Assembly (NCBI GenBank): GCA_029641185.1
Contig: JAPWGK010000002.1
Coordinates: forward strand, 558,001-622,000
Direction of reading: 5' to 3'
Length of the DNA stretch: 64,000 bases
Origin: Pseudofabraea citricarpa
Lineage: Eukaryota > Ascomycota > Leotiomycetes > Helotiales > Dermateaceae
Shown here: positions 12,130 through 24,137 of the stretch, piece after piece
Numbering within the stretch: position 1 is the first letter of the stretch
How the letters are laid out: each line of letters begins with the position of its first letter
Program-made: the position numbers and the translations under genes
Notes under the pieces: model-generated
What the model saw: the letters and a program-made list of their open reading frames with translations, nothing else
Database searches by the model: none
What the model was told of the DNA's origin: nothing

Positions 12130-15100
12130 CTTTCTTTTTTAACTCGCCCCAGAACGATTTCTAATTGTAGTACTCAGCCCAAATGATGGCGAGCTGTTGG
12201 CGTTGATGCTGTTGATGTGATGTCTTGCAGCACTCGAGCGTATATTCAAAGTTAGACAGCACGGACCGATCGCCCGTCAGCAAGGGTCACAATCGTGCCG
12301 CATTTTAACACCTTCCACTTGAAGAAAGTACCTGACAGGCTTGAACTGACGCTTGACATAAAAGAAAAGTCAAGGCAAAAGAGCATGAAACAACAGGGTA
12401 AATCTTAGTTCTACTATGGTAACCTGGTCCTTTGTAGTAGCTTTGTAGAAATCAGAACTGGTGCCTTTTGTGATAATTCTCTATCTGAAGACGATTAAAT
12501 GATATTTACATATCAGTTAGATGTTTTCAGAAAATGAAAAGTAGCTAGATCTCTGTTAATATCTTGAGATCAACAAAATGTTTTCTCTCGTTGCGTACGT
12601 GGATACAGCGGAATGCAATCAAGTGGAAGGTAGCCAGGGTCAAAACTTCAAATGAAATGATATACTACCTCCTGATTGTCTGGCGAAAAGCTTCGAAAAT
12701 TTCCCCAACTGAAGTAAATAATCTTGATAAAGATATCATAATGGTCTTCTACATGACTAAGAGTTAGAATTCTCCTCGCACCAGTTGGGAAAGATTGGAG
12801 AGAAACAAAATGTCAGATTTTACCAGCCGGTGCAAACTTGTCAACTTTTCTTTCGCCAGGCCCTTCCGTTGATACAACATTTTTATTGTGTCGAAACCAA
12901 AAATTTCAATTCTATTGGGCTCTTGAATCATCAGACATCACAAAGTTCTTACTGTCACCAGTTTCAATCTGCTACCGAGATGGGCGGGAATCGAGGGAAC
13001 TAAGTATGCGCAAAAATCAAACTCTCATTCTCTTCTGTAGATGATGAGATATGAGAGTGCCTATCCTTGAACGGGAATAAAATATTGTTTTGACAATATG
13101 CAAAGTCATACTGCGACAGAAGTCAGCTTGCTAGTCGAAGCAGGCACGCAGGGTACAATAGCCATGAAACCAGTTTTCTCGCCTGAAAAGGATCTCCGAG
13201 CTGATTTTGGAGGTTTCCGAGAACAAGGTGTTTCTTGCCGTTAGTCTGAAGACATCTCCCGTTATTCTTGAGGCAGCCAGATCTTATTATTCAAGAACTG
13301 TATGACAGGATAAATCGCTGTAATGCTTTCATGGTCGAGTCTTGGAGCAGGTATTTCTGATCTAAATGCTGCCCAATGAGCCCAAGCCACGCTGAGACTC
13401 CGAGGCAAATCTGTGACACGCTCTTGGATCCAGATCTTGTTGGGCTTTGAAAACCACCGCGATGGACTTCTTGGCATCGAGGAAATTACCAATCCGACAA
13501 AGCAGAGTGGTCAAGAGTTCGCGGGATAGAAATTCTGCTGCTTCTCTCTTTTTCAGGGTCTGGAGGGGTTACCTTTATGGAGCTACCCGATACCCTGAAT
13601 ACTCTGAATCAGATTATGATCTTCACAGTTCTGCTAATAGATAATTGCATGGAGTATATCCAATTTCTTGGCGGTATCAATAATCAAAGTATATCGCATC
13701 CATCTCGATAGTGATTGGATTGAGATATCTTCCATCTAGGAGTCGAGCTCGGGCATGACGTGAACGTGTCTTTACCAAATTCCCGGTTCCATCTCCCGGA
13801 TTGGTTGGCCGAAATGTTCGAGCTATGGAGCAGCCTGGCTGGACTTTTACACAGGATTCCAGATCTACAATCCTAGTTTCATCTCCCTCATGCTGATATT
13901 TAGGAGCAGTTTTATAAGTTACTCATCGCAAGTTAGGTTGAGTGTCATCCCGGCGTGCTTGAGGTACTTCATGTCGAAAACAGAAACGTCGGGCATTATG
14001 AGCCTTCATAACAGAGCTAGGATTTCTTAATAGCAAATCATCGAAGATCCACGACCTCGCTCTCTATTAAATCGCGCTCTATTTTAATCCAAGTGCCATA
14101 AATCTCTTTTAAGAACCGTGTGATGGTTTAAATAACATTGGAGTGGTAAATTATGATCGAGGGTCCTTGAACGATAGGTGGGTATTGACTTGATTAACCT
14201 AGTCAAGTCGATCCAGGCTCTACAGCTACTGGGGGGTTCGAAGACCTAAACCTTTTGCACAATATGCCAAATCATCACTCGGACTCACAATTTCTCTTTT
14301 TCAGCCAACTTAAATGTTGGCTGGGCATCATCTGAATCGTGCATTATATACGATTTGGTGCAATATATACAAAGACTCAGGTTTAAAAACACGCGAAAGA
14401 TGGAAGACGCACCTCAAGGACCGGATCGATTGCTGGTATTCTCATAATTCCAACAACCATCCAGTAGGGATCCTGGTCATCCAATAAAGAATTTACAATT
14501 TAGCTGGAAGTTTATTGATATCCATTTGACAGTCCAAAAACGAAATCGATAAGATTTTGGTATTGTTAACCGCATGGAGTAAGAGAATCCCCACCCGGCT
14601 TTGGCCAAGAGCCAAATCCTCTTGATGCCTTTACGAATTGTATGGTATCATCGAGGTGGATAGAGGTTCGCCCCCACAGATATAAGATGCAGATCAGCAA
14701 AGGGTCTGATTTAAGCATGCACATGGCAAATACCTACATCGACAAGAACAGTGCGAAATATATCAAACCCGTGCTGAAAGCCATTGATAATTCAAGAAAT
14801 CCAGCCAAGACTTGTCACAAAGATACAACGAAGCCAAGAGTCCGCACTTGGCGGCGAAGAAACAAAATGAGAAAGTTGGCCGATTGACAGACATCCCAGA
14901 GGTCGTAGCGATCGCGAGAATCCTTTTGCTTTTGCCACTTGGCAATGACAAACAAGAAATGGATTATCCTTTCGTAATTCGGAATCAAGATATACTTGTA
15001 TTACCACTCGGTCTGGTCGGGCTTTGACGGTTGACAATATCTTGAGCGAGGAAGTTTATTTCGACAACCAACGACGAGCAGTTGTAGACATGCAGTAATA

Positions 15101-18100
15101 ACCAAAAGCCTTTATTGTGGATTCCACCAAGAGCTGAATTGACATGGCCGCAGCAGTAACATACACTTCATCGATGTTTCCCTGAACACTAGCTCACTGA
15201 AGCAAGGTCTCTCTACCTCTCTGGTCGTTATCGTGTGCGTAAAACCCACGGGCGCATGCAGCGATTTGCGGGGACCGGTGTACGACGAGAAGGCCAAAGG
15301 ACGATAACGAGTACGGCCTAGTATAGACGATAAGAAAATCCAAGCAGGTGGCATAGAGAAGTTTTCTCTCAAGTCTTGAGACGAAGACTTGGCCTCTTAA
15401 TCAAGTCGCCGTAACTCGGTGTTCTAAGATCGCATCCTTGGGAGGATTAGAGCACAGAACAGGCAGGTGGTCGATAGATGCTGTCGGGGGTAGGGAGATG
15501 AGGAAGATCTTGTATGATTGTCGTGGCTTGAAGCAAGAAATCCCAAGAGAGCGTAGATGGATCGTTTGGTGTTTGGAGTGCAGGAAGTGCTTCGGCCTTT
15601 ATCCAAATGCACCATGACCGAGCTAAGCTGTGCTGAGATTCAAACTCAATCCAATAATCATGGCCACATCGGGAAGCATACAGCCATTCGATCACTTCTC
15701 GAGATCGTGATCGTGATCGTGATCCAGCACGGTTGGACAGAGAGACTCCTGTAGATTCAATCTCTGACAGAACAAGCACAGATGCTGTTTCCCCGCGAAA
15801 CCCCAGGTCTAGACTCCAGATGTATGGGCATCCGAGGAGAAAGTTCAGCGCGAGAGTCTTAGTCCCCCGCAAAACCGCAGAGCTGGGCCCCCAGGTACAT
15901 CCAGACCGCACTGGAGCGTCTCCGTCGCGTTTGAGGAATCAGCCCTACACCAGCAGCTCGAGGCTGGGCAAGATTTGCGATGTGCAACATTCTGCAAGAG
16001 TGTACGGTATTGGATTTCGGGGTTGCTTCCCAACTCCCAAGAGAAGTGAAAGCAGGGCGAAAGAGAGTCGTCGAGTCAGTTATTCCGGCTTGTTGTCTTA
16101 CGCGGCCCTTAATCAACGTGCTTCGCTCGCTCGGTTAAGTTCCCTCCCCTGGAGATACAACGGCTCTTACACTCGCGGCCCGATACAGCAGTATGAGCCT
16201 TTGCTTGATGTGTCTTTTGGACAAGACGGCAAAGACGGCTCTCTTGGGCTTTGGCTGGGCAAAATGGACGACATGCAACAAAAAGTAGGGCCATCTACAT
16301 GAGAAGGGATAGCTCTTATCAAACGCTTGAGATCCGAGATGCCCCTTGTTTTCATCGACTATCCATTCCCCTTCAAATCAGCACCTCAGTCACTGACGTT
16401 AGCTATCAACTGACTTTTGCTCGACACAAACAAATTCGTTTTAATACCTTCTGTCAAAATGTCAAAAGACATTAAGATACCAGCGGGAAAACCATTGATC
16501 TCAGCGTCCTGAAGACCGATTTCAGGGAGCAGGGCAACCCAGGTACCATCAACCTGAATCGAGTTTCGTCAGCACCTCACTACACTCGTCTAGGTTAAAA
16601 TGACGCCCGCGCGGCGGCTTCAGCCACAGAAGATGAGAGAGCGAGCAAGAGATATGCACAAGTTACAGAATACCGGGTTTGCCGACGAGGGGCCGTCTGA
16701 CCCTCGAAGTTCATGCGGAATAAGCAATCGACGTCCGTAGACGGCCTCACTTAGTGTCTCTGGGCATTATTTGAGATGTGCAACAAAGACTGGATGTGGC
16801 AACAGAGGAAGAAGACGCCACTGATTTCAAGAGTTTTCCATGCGTTTCCTCGTGTCGTGATGCATTGTTGCTGTTGCTGTCAGAAATTCCCCTCGCCGTG
16901 CCCGTGCTCGTGCCACGATGTTGATCAATCTGAGCTGCATCAAGAATCAGGACAAGTGCGCAGTTCCTTTGAAATTCTATGGACAGGAATTCAATCGCGC
17001 AAAAAATTATCGGTATGAAATTAATTGTGGGAGGTAACGTAAATCATTACTATTCGATAGTTGCAGAGGAAGCCTTGGTCGCCCTAATTGCTGGTATGCT
17101 ATGCTAGCGATCGAGAGGTGAATTACTTGACGGTATTGATACCTACTTCCGAGCTGAAAGGACAAAGAAGAACTTGGTATTCTCATTTAGAATAATCTCG
17201 TTTAGTAACCTAAGTGATTAGAACGCTAAACATATCAATAATAACATAGATTCTTCTTGTCAAAGTTCTTGTTGACCCCTAGTACCTGCTTAAAGTGAAT
17301 AATAATTTAAATAAAAGAATATATTAGATGGAAATATAAGCTCTGGAGATTGATTATTTGTTCGTGGGAATAGGAGGAAGCAACATAGTGCATAGATGAT
17401 TATATTGAAAGTGGATGAGGAACTAGCTATTGTGAACTCGTGAGGATATATTATCCAAAGCAAACTGGGTCACATGACATTTATCATGTGATACATGTGA
17501 CTGCGATCGGATTGCCGTCGAACACCGTAGTAGGTCTTTCATATAAGTTTTCATATGATACAATCAAGGGTGTTTAGGGATCAAGCAGTTTTATACTAGC
17601 ACCACACCAAAAAATGTTGCCACCAGTTGAATGAATGAAACCGATTAATTTCATGCTTGCAAGTAATCTGATTGGCTGCAGGTATACGTGCTAGATGTTA
17701 GACTGTGCTGATACTAAAAGGTTCCGGCTTCTTACCCAACATAAACTAGGATACTTAGGTACCATACTTGAGTATTTACACAAGGTGAGTAACTGCTGAT
17801 ATTAAGGGCTTACTAAAAATTAGAAAACACCAGTACAGTCACTAGTCAGCTGCTAAAGTTTACATATGAATTTACAAAACTTGTTCATCGTTGTATTCAA
17901 GCATATAATCGTTGAGTTGATACATGAAATCCAAAACAGTATGCGTGAAGCACCGAGTTAGAACGAAAAGATAAATACCAACCAATTCATCTCGTGCTGG
18001 TAGCATCACGTGAAGTCGCCAATTTGTCCGGATGGCTTGCTGACACTAGAGCCGTTCTCCCGGTGAGCGGACCGTCTTTTTCCGATAGCGCCAAAAACTT

Positions 18101-18239
18101 CGCGATACCTGACCTTTTCCCAACCTCACCGTCCAATTTAACAGCCACCTCTTCATAAAAGGCATCATATTCTGCCATCTCCCCCATCCACTCCTCGACC
18201 TAATCATCATCTCCACTCTCCTCCTATCCTTAATACACA
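12130..18239. other. 6.1-kb gene-poor region
   Basis: I find no credible protein-coding gene here. The longest open frames (15733-16302 +, 15447-15911 -) overlap on opposite strands, show no domain signature, and one contains a translated GATCGT microrepeat (15705-15723). Several stretches (12.4-14.6 kb, 17.0-18.0 kb) are AT-rich with scattered stops, like decayed DNA, but I could not identify a parent transposon. An inverted repeat lies at 17470-17491. The last few hundred bases are the phosphate carrier promoter and its CT-rich leader. Confidence 0.5.
17470..17491. repeat. Short palindrome with CACATG core
   Basis: TCACATGA, a six-base spacer, then TCATGTGA: perfect 8-base arms. A further CATGTGA follows a few bases later. 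It lies about 750 bp upstream of the phosphate carrier start and could be a bHLH-type E-box pair or a chance palindrome in AT-rich DNA. Confidence 0.4.
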
Positions 18240-19392
18240 ATGACTTCCACCGGATCAGTCAAGGTCGACTCTGTCGTCCAGACCATCAAGGCCGAGACTC
18301 CTGAGAAGCTCAGCGGTGTTGCATTGTACTCCAGATTCGCATTGGCCGGTGCCATCTGCTGTTCAGTAACACACGGAGGTCTCACACCCGTCGATGTGTA
18401 AGTTCAAACCCCAATTGCTCTCCTCCCACTTCTGCGACCAACTCCTACCAAGAATTTCCCGGTCGCAAAGATAAGAAGAGGATTCATTGCTGACCATCAT
18501 CTACAGCGTCAAGACCAGAATTCAACTCGATCCTATCACATACAACAAGGGTCTTATTGGAGGTTTCCGACAGGTCATTGCCAAGGAGGGTGCCGGTGCT
18601 CTGTTGACTGGTTTCGGCCCAACTGCTGCTGGTTATTTCCTTCAAGGTGCCTTCAAGTTCGGAGGTTATGAGCTGTTCAAGCAACAATCCATCAACCTTG
18701 TCGGGTATGAGGCTGCTTCCAACAACAGAACTGCCGTCTACCTTGCATCTGCCGCTCTCGCCGAGTTCTTCGCCGATATTGCCCTGTGCCCTCTTGAGGC
18801 TACCCGTATCCGTCTCGTTTCTGACCCAACATACGCCAATGGACTCATTGGTGGATTCAGCAAGATGCTGAAGAATGAGGGTGTTGGAGCTTTCTACGCT
18901 GGATTCGGTCCTATCCTGTTCAAGCAGTAAGTTTTATTCTTCACTTTATTCTCTCATTCCTAACTCAACTTGACAACCAATCATAACCATTATCTAACAC
19001 TGTATAGGGTTCCATATACCATGACCAAGTTCGTCGTCTACGAGAAGGTTGCTGAGTTGATCTACCAGTCGGTCGACAAGAGCACCGCCTCTGACGGACT
19101 TCAAACCACCATCAACTTGGGATCCGGTCTCATTGCTGGTTTCGCTGCCGCTCTCGTCTCACAACCCGCCGACACCATGTTGAGCAAGATCAACAAGAGC
19201 AAGGGTCTCCCAGGAGAAGGTACCACCACCCGTTTGATCAAGATCGCCAAGGAGCTCGGACTTAGAGGATCATACACCGGTATTGGCGCAAGATTATTCA
19301 TGGTCGGTACTTTGACTGCTGGTCAATTTGCCATCTATGGCGACGTGAAGAAAATATTAGGGGCCACAGGGGGTGTAGAAATTGCGAAGTAG
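18240..19392 (+). CDS. MIR1: Mitochondrial phosphate carrier (Mir1/Pic2 type)
   Basis: Exons 18240-18397, 18507-18926 and 19008-19392 encode 320 residues, the usual size for this carrier. The three mitochondrial-carrier repeats each carry their signature: TPVDVVKTR (49-57), CPLEATRIR (147-155) and QPADTMLSK (245-253). The QPADTMLSK form and the [11 protein letters not shown] segment are typical of the phosphate carrier subfamily. It brings phosphate into the matrix across the inner membrane with protons, feeding ATP synthase. Introns are 109 and 81 bp with GTAAGT donors; the second splits the Gln codon of FKQVPY. Codon use is strongly C-biased and smooth, as for a highly expressed housekeeping gene. 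Start: the first ATG after a CT-rich leader ending in CACAATG. Confidence 0.94.
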
Positions 19393-21359
19393 AGCGTTGT
19401 AATGTGCATATAAATGGTGTTGATGAATAGAGTCGGGTTTGGGGACGATAGAGCTCGCTTGTGCGTTACGTTGTTCTGCGGTTACATGCATCGCTTAGGC
19501 TGGTCTTTTGTGTCCTTAGACATGCCGAGAGACTTCTAGAGCATAGACGTTTTCATTGGTTGGGAAAGAGCTTTCACAAGGCCCGGGCTCGCTTTTTCAT
19601 GGGGCGAATCGAAGCGTTTGTATAATAGGTTCTATCAGCTACATCATCGACGCATAGACTTGAGTTTACTTATGATATTCTACTCTTTATCTCCGAGAAT
19701 CCAGTGACTTGGTGTATGTGCTTGATAGCATTGTCCAGAGTCATGACTACTAAGTGGTTGCTACTTGAAGATACTGCAAAGTACTATTCAAATGGTACAC
19801 AACATATAAACACAGGATTTTATCGAAACTTCAAGTACTTCGAAGTTATTTACAAGTCTTAAATGATTATGAAGTATATAGTTACTATGAAGCTTAAAGT
19901 TACTAAAATGAAGTTTATAGTTAAGATAAGGTCGAACGTTATAAAAACTTATAAAGCGGCAAGTGATTTCTGCCCACGCCTTTCACCTAGGGGAAGGGCC
20001 ATGTCCAGACAGGCAAGTACATACATCACACTTCTTATCAGCTTCTTGCGGTGTGATATAATAGTGTTAATATGGTATTCGCCTTAGATGACCTGGAAGA
20101 ACCGATGACATTGTATGCTTTGTTTGCTCCCCGTTGAATATTCACTGTAGCTATACAAACAAGAAATCTTTTTGATCCTTTCAATGGAATACACCTTAAC
20201 TAATCTTCAGTATTAATACCATATAGTGAATTAGTACGTGGAGATTAAGAGGCCACACTCTAATCGATCATCTCTGAATCAGGGGTGTATTGACAAATAA
20301 CTTGGGAGGCAAAACAACTCCTATATCTCGCACTAACATGTTAATAGCAAGTCTCATAACTACACAAGGTTTGAGTTATGTTCGGAGATTCGACGGCCTT
20401 CAACTTCTCTCACGCTCACTAATGGCCGTTCTGTTATCCACATCTACTTCTCATAACCATACGAGTCAGTGCGAACTGTGAATCCCATATGCACTTCACA
20501 ATCTTTTGATCACCTGTGTCAAAGCCCTTCCTCAGGGGAATGTAGGTGCATTTACGGAATATATTCTTACGATTTCATTTCAAAGATAGGGCCGAACTGA
20601 GAAAAATGGCCGTCAAGCCTGCTCTCGGAGCAATGGCGTCACACATTACCATATCCATTGCTTGAGTCGCTTGCTCCGCTGCCTTTCGCTGACTACCTGT
20701 TTAGTCCAACCCAGCAGTTCCCCGGCACTCAGGAAGAACATGCTGCAGATCCAGAAACTGCGCTGAGTGGGGAACTTGGCAATGGGGATGGAGTATCGGC
20801 TCATCCCCAAGCTCCAAATCTGGGTGCATGAACATCGAGCAGGCCAATGAGCAAGTACAAGCACCGACAGCTTCGTCCAAGCTTCCTTCCCGAGTACGCG
20901 ATACGCAAAAGTGCGCAAGTGGTGCAGAAATTCGTCGTAGCGATCGACTCTCGCAAGCAACTACATCGTCTGCAAGAAACAGTTCCAAGCACTAGAATTC
21001 TCATGATTCGTCCCGGAACGCTACGGCTATATAGGGGTCGATTCATCCACCCCCTCCCCGGTCTCAGATTGCTACCGATGATATATCTTGATCTGGGCAC
21101 ACGCACACGCATACGAGTACGAGCACGAGTAGTGTTGTGTTGTGTTGTGTTACACGGCTCCTTCTGCAACCGTCCATTTTCTAAAGTGAGACCAGACGAT
21201 TAAATGAGGGGCAGAAGACAGGTAGCATGCGAAGTGGTACGCCAGAAGGTAGGACATAAATGTGAGTACTTAAAGAAGCTGATTGTCTTGCAAGCCATCT
21301 ACCTTCTCAATTGCAAGTCTCATTTCACTGCTATATTACTCTTTCAGCTTCTCTCAATC
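19393..21359. other. 2-kb intergenic region with AT-rich relic
   Basis: Contains the carrier 3' end, an AT-rich block (19.7-20.3 kb) with a degenerate repeat (19871-19960) related to one at 56.4 kb, and the promoter of the monooxygenase. At 21100-21150 there is low-complexity CACACG/ACGAG followed by TGTGT. A possible leader intron (gtgagt at 21263, ttcag ending 21347) lies just upstream of the chosen start. No gene recognised. Confidence 0.45.
19871..19960. repeat. Degenerate dispersed repeat, copy A
   Basis: Begins GAAGTATATAGTTACT and ends in AAGGTCGAACGTT, then TATAAAGCGGC. The same order of blocks, with a few substitutions and a shorter middle, is present at 56418-56493. Probably the remains of a non-autonomous mobile element. 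Confidence 0.45.
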
Positions 21360-23333
21360 ATGTCTGCGTCTTTGTCTGCAGCAGGTAATGCTGCTCCTCT
21401 AGCAGCCTCTTCTACTGACACAGCAGCTGCTTCTGGATTCGGCATAGAGCGTGCTATCAACGGGCAAGCTGCCGCGATGGAAATTGAGAAGAAGTACAAC
21501 GATGAACGCAATAAAAGAATCCGATCAGACGGCAACTCACAATTTGTTGATCTCAGTGCTTTGAGCAAGTTCAAACAGTATCAGCAAGATCCTTGGATTG
21601 ACCCCAGTGTCCCTGAAGTTGGAATACCTGCGCTAAAAGACGGCTCACACTACAAATACCTCATCATTGGCGCCGGCTTTGGGGGTCTTCTTTTTGCTGT
21701 CCGCCTGATCCAACAAGGCATTAACCCTGATGAAATACGCATTGTGGACTCAGCTGGTGGCTTTGGAGGTACTTGGTATTGGAACCGATATCCTGGTCTC
21801 ATGTGTGACGTCGAGAGTTATATCTATATGCCCCTGTTGGAAGAAATGGACTACGTGCCTAAGCACAGGTATGCCTATGGACCAGAGCTACGAGGATATG
21901 CCGAAAGCATTGCCGATAAATGGAACCTAAGAGACAAAACGTTTTTCAGAGCAGAACTAAAGGCTATGACTTGGGATGAAGATCAGAAGGAGTGGACTGT
22001 AGGTATGGTCAAGAATGGTTCTAACCTCACGGTACAATGCGAATTTGTCTTCTTGACTGCCGGTCTCCTCAATGTCCCCAAACTCCCAGGACTTCCAGGA
22101 ATGGCAGACTTCCAAGGCCACAGCTTTCATACTTCTCGATGGGATTACAACTACACTGGTGGCTCACCATCGGACCCGTCCTTAAACAATTTGAAGGACA
22201 AAAGGGTTGGCATTATTGGCACTGGAGCAACTGCTATCCAAGTCATACCCGAACTCGCAAAATGGGCAAAGGAGCTCCACGTCTTTCAACGAACACCCTC
22301 ATCGGTAGACATACGAGACCAAAGACTTACAGATATTTCTGAATGGAAGAATCAAGTGGGGATTAAAAAAGGGTGGCAACGAGAACGAATGGAGAACTTC
22401 AACGCTCACATATCTCACTCTTCACCGCATCCAAGCATTAACATGATCAATGATCAATGGTCCTTTCTTCCCACGTATCATGCTTTGGTCGGAGGTCCAA
22501 ACAAATTGACGCCCGAGGAGATACCAAACTTCATATCTTCTCTCCATGCTCTCGACATTCCACGCCAGAATAGAATTAGGTCCAGAGTCGACGAATTTGT
22601 CAAGGATAGTTCGACAGCTGAGAAATTGAAAGCATGGTATCCTACTTGGTGTAAGCGACCATGTTTTCACGATGATTATTTGCCAAGTTTCAATTTACCG
22701 AGCGTTACGCTGGTTGATACCGATGGCAAAGGAGTGGATAGTATTACCGAGCATGGAGTTGTCGTGGGCGACAAAGAGTACAAGCTTGACGTCTTAATTT
22801 TCAGTACCGGATTTCAATCGCCTGCTATCGGTGGCCCTGCAGCTCGTGCCGGTATCACAATCACCGGTCGAGACAAAATGTCTTTGGAGGACAAGTGGGC
22901 GCAAGGAGTAGGTACTTTGCATGGAGTTATTAGCCATAACTTCCCCAATTTGTTCCTGCCCGGTCCCTATCAAGTTGGGGTAGCAGCGAACCAGATGTAC
23001 GTGCTCGATCAGCTCTCAACACATGTCGCCTATATGGTAGCAGAAGCGAGCAAGGGCCACAAGAGAACGATCATCGAGCCTTCGAAGGAGGCAGAAGAGA
23101 ATTGGACGATGCGAATTGTTTCTGGAGCTGCTGCTTTCGCAGGTATTGCCGGCTGCACTCCAAGCTATCTCAATAAAGAAGGAGAAATCGATCGGGTGTC
23201 CAGCAGAGAAGATCAGATGGAGGCTGCTCGAGGCTCAGTCTGGGGCCAGGGTGCATCGGACTATGCAAAGACCATCGAGGAATGGAGAAACGAGGGTGGT
23301 TTGAAAGGACTAGAGGTGACCACAGTTACTTGA
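21360..23333 (+). CDS. Flavin monooxygenase, type I Baeyer-Villiger family
   Basis: Single exon, 657 residues from ATG 21360. The FAD-binding site is IIGAGFGG (near 102-109). The Baeyer-Villiger fingerprint FQGHSFHTSRWD (251-262) fits FxGxxxHxxxW[P/D]. A second NADPH-binding motif is GIIGTGATA (284-292). A type I BVMO uses FAD and NADPH to insert oxygen next to a ketone, giving an ester or lactone; the GTWYWNRYPGLMCD segment is also typical. Many fungal members act on steroids, terpenes or aryl ketones; the substrate is unknown here. An in-frame ATG at 21204 would add 52 residues with no family resemblance, and a candidate leader intron lies between, so I prefer 21360. No other biosynthetic gene is adjacent. 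Confidence 0.88.
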   Translation: MSASLSAAGNAAPLAASSTDTAAASGFGIERAINGQAAAMEIEKKYNDERNKRIRSDGNSQFVDLSALSKFKQYQQDPWIDPSVPEVGIPALKDGSHYKYLIIGAGFGGLLFAVRLIQQGINPDEIRIVDSAGGFGGTWYWNRYPGLMCDVESYIYMPLLEEMDYVPKHRYAYGPELRGYAESIADKWNLRDKTFFRAELKAMTWDEDQKEWTVGMVKNGSNLTVQCEFVFLTAGLLNVPKLPGLPGMADFQGHSFHTSRWDYNYTGGSPSDPSLNNLKDKRVGIIGTGATAIQVIPELAKWAKELHVFQRTPSSVDIRDQRLTDISEWKNQVGIKKGWQRERMENFNAHISHSSPHPSINMINDQWSFLPTYHALVGGPNKLTPEEIPNFISSLHALDIPRQNRIRSRVDEFVKDSSTAEKLKAWYPTWCKRPCFHDDYLPSFNLPSVTLVDTDGKGVDSITEHGVVVGDKEYKLDVLIFSTGFQSPAIGGPAARAGITITGRDKMSLEDKWAQGVGTLHGVISHNFPNLFLPGPYQVGVAANQMYVLDQLSTHVAYMVAEASKGHKRTIIEPSKEAEENWTMRIVSGAAAFAGIAGCTPSYLNKEGEIDRVSSREDQMEAARGSVWGQGASDYAKTIEEWRNEGGLKGLEVTTVT

Positions 23334-24137
23334 GAATTGTCTATTGTCTTCAATGCGAAGGAAATTAGACTATAAACCTTACATTAACATCGCTATACAC
23401 AATACATAAAAGAGTCTCTAGATCTTACACCTCAAACAAACATACCACCTTTGGAGCTTCTGTAGGATTCCTTGTTCCAATAAGATCTTGTTCCGCCGGG
23501 TCCGGATTGGGCAGGAAGATATATCCCGCAGGCTAATGCAGCATGCATCATCAGCTTCAGGCACCGCGCTTCTCGTGCAGCGACGGTGTCTTCTGATTGA
23601 GCAGAAGAGCGTGGGGTTTGCTGTTGGAAGGAGGAGAACCAGACGTGTTGAAGCATCAATGGCTGTTATGCTAAGGTGTTTCCTGGTGAAATACCCATAG
23701 CTTGCAGGGTTGAGAACTTGGTTGACTGCCCGTGGAGAGGAGCCATACGGGCGGGACAAGAGCAAGAAGAATCAAAGGCCCAGACTCACTGACGGCATGG
23801 CGGTGCGGATGGAATGACGCAGTTCATGTCTCGATGTCTGTTCGTCCACGTCGCAAAGAGTTGAGAGTGCGCAGAGTGCGACGAATCAACATGTCAGACT
23901 CCCCACAAAGCTAAGCTTTTTTGCCAAGGTCCTGAGACAGCTCACATCCCTGAGCTGAGGGGCAACAACAACACTAACCCCACCACGACCAGAGCTACGC
24001 AATCGACCTCCCCTGAATAAATAAGTATTGCCCATACCGCCTGTTCTTCAAATTTTGCTCTTCTTTTCTTTCTATCAATTGCTGCTCTATTCATTGTACA
24101 CCCTCGCCTCCCGCACATCCAACACCCTTACGCAAAA
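23334..24137. other. Intergenic region upstream of glutamate decarboxylase
   Basis: Monooxygenase 3' end followed by the decarboxylase promoter. An AATAAATAAG stretch near 24016 may act as a TATA-like element, and the leader 24040-24130 is CT-rich, as in many well-expressed fungal genes. A GAGGGGC (stress-element-like AGGGG) lies near 23955; this is suggestive only. Confidence 0.4.

Noticed and set aside
14225..14245. GGTTCGAAG considered as a tRNA B-box
   Set aside because: No matching A-box, T-stem pairing or acceptor stem could be drawn.
15733..16302. 189-codon frame in the gene-poor region
   Set aside because: Overlaps an equally long antisense frame, has no recognisable domain and odd composition.
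21204..21359. Upstream in-frame ATG of the monooxygenase as true start
   Set aside because: The extra 52 residues do not resemble the family and a candidate leader intron (21263-21347) lies between.
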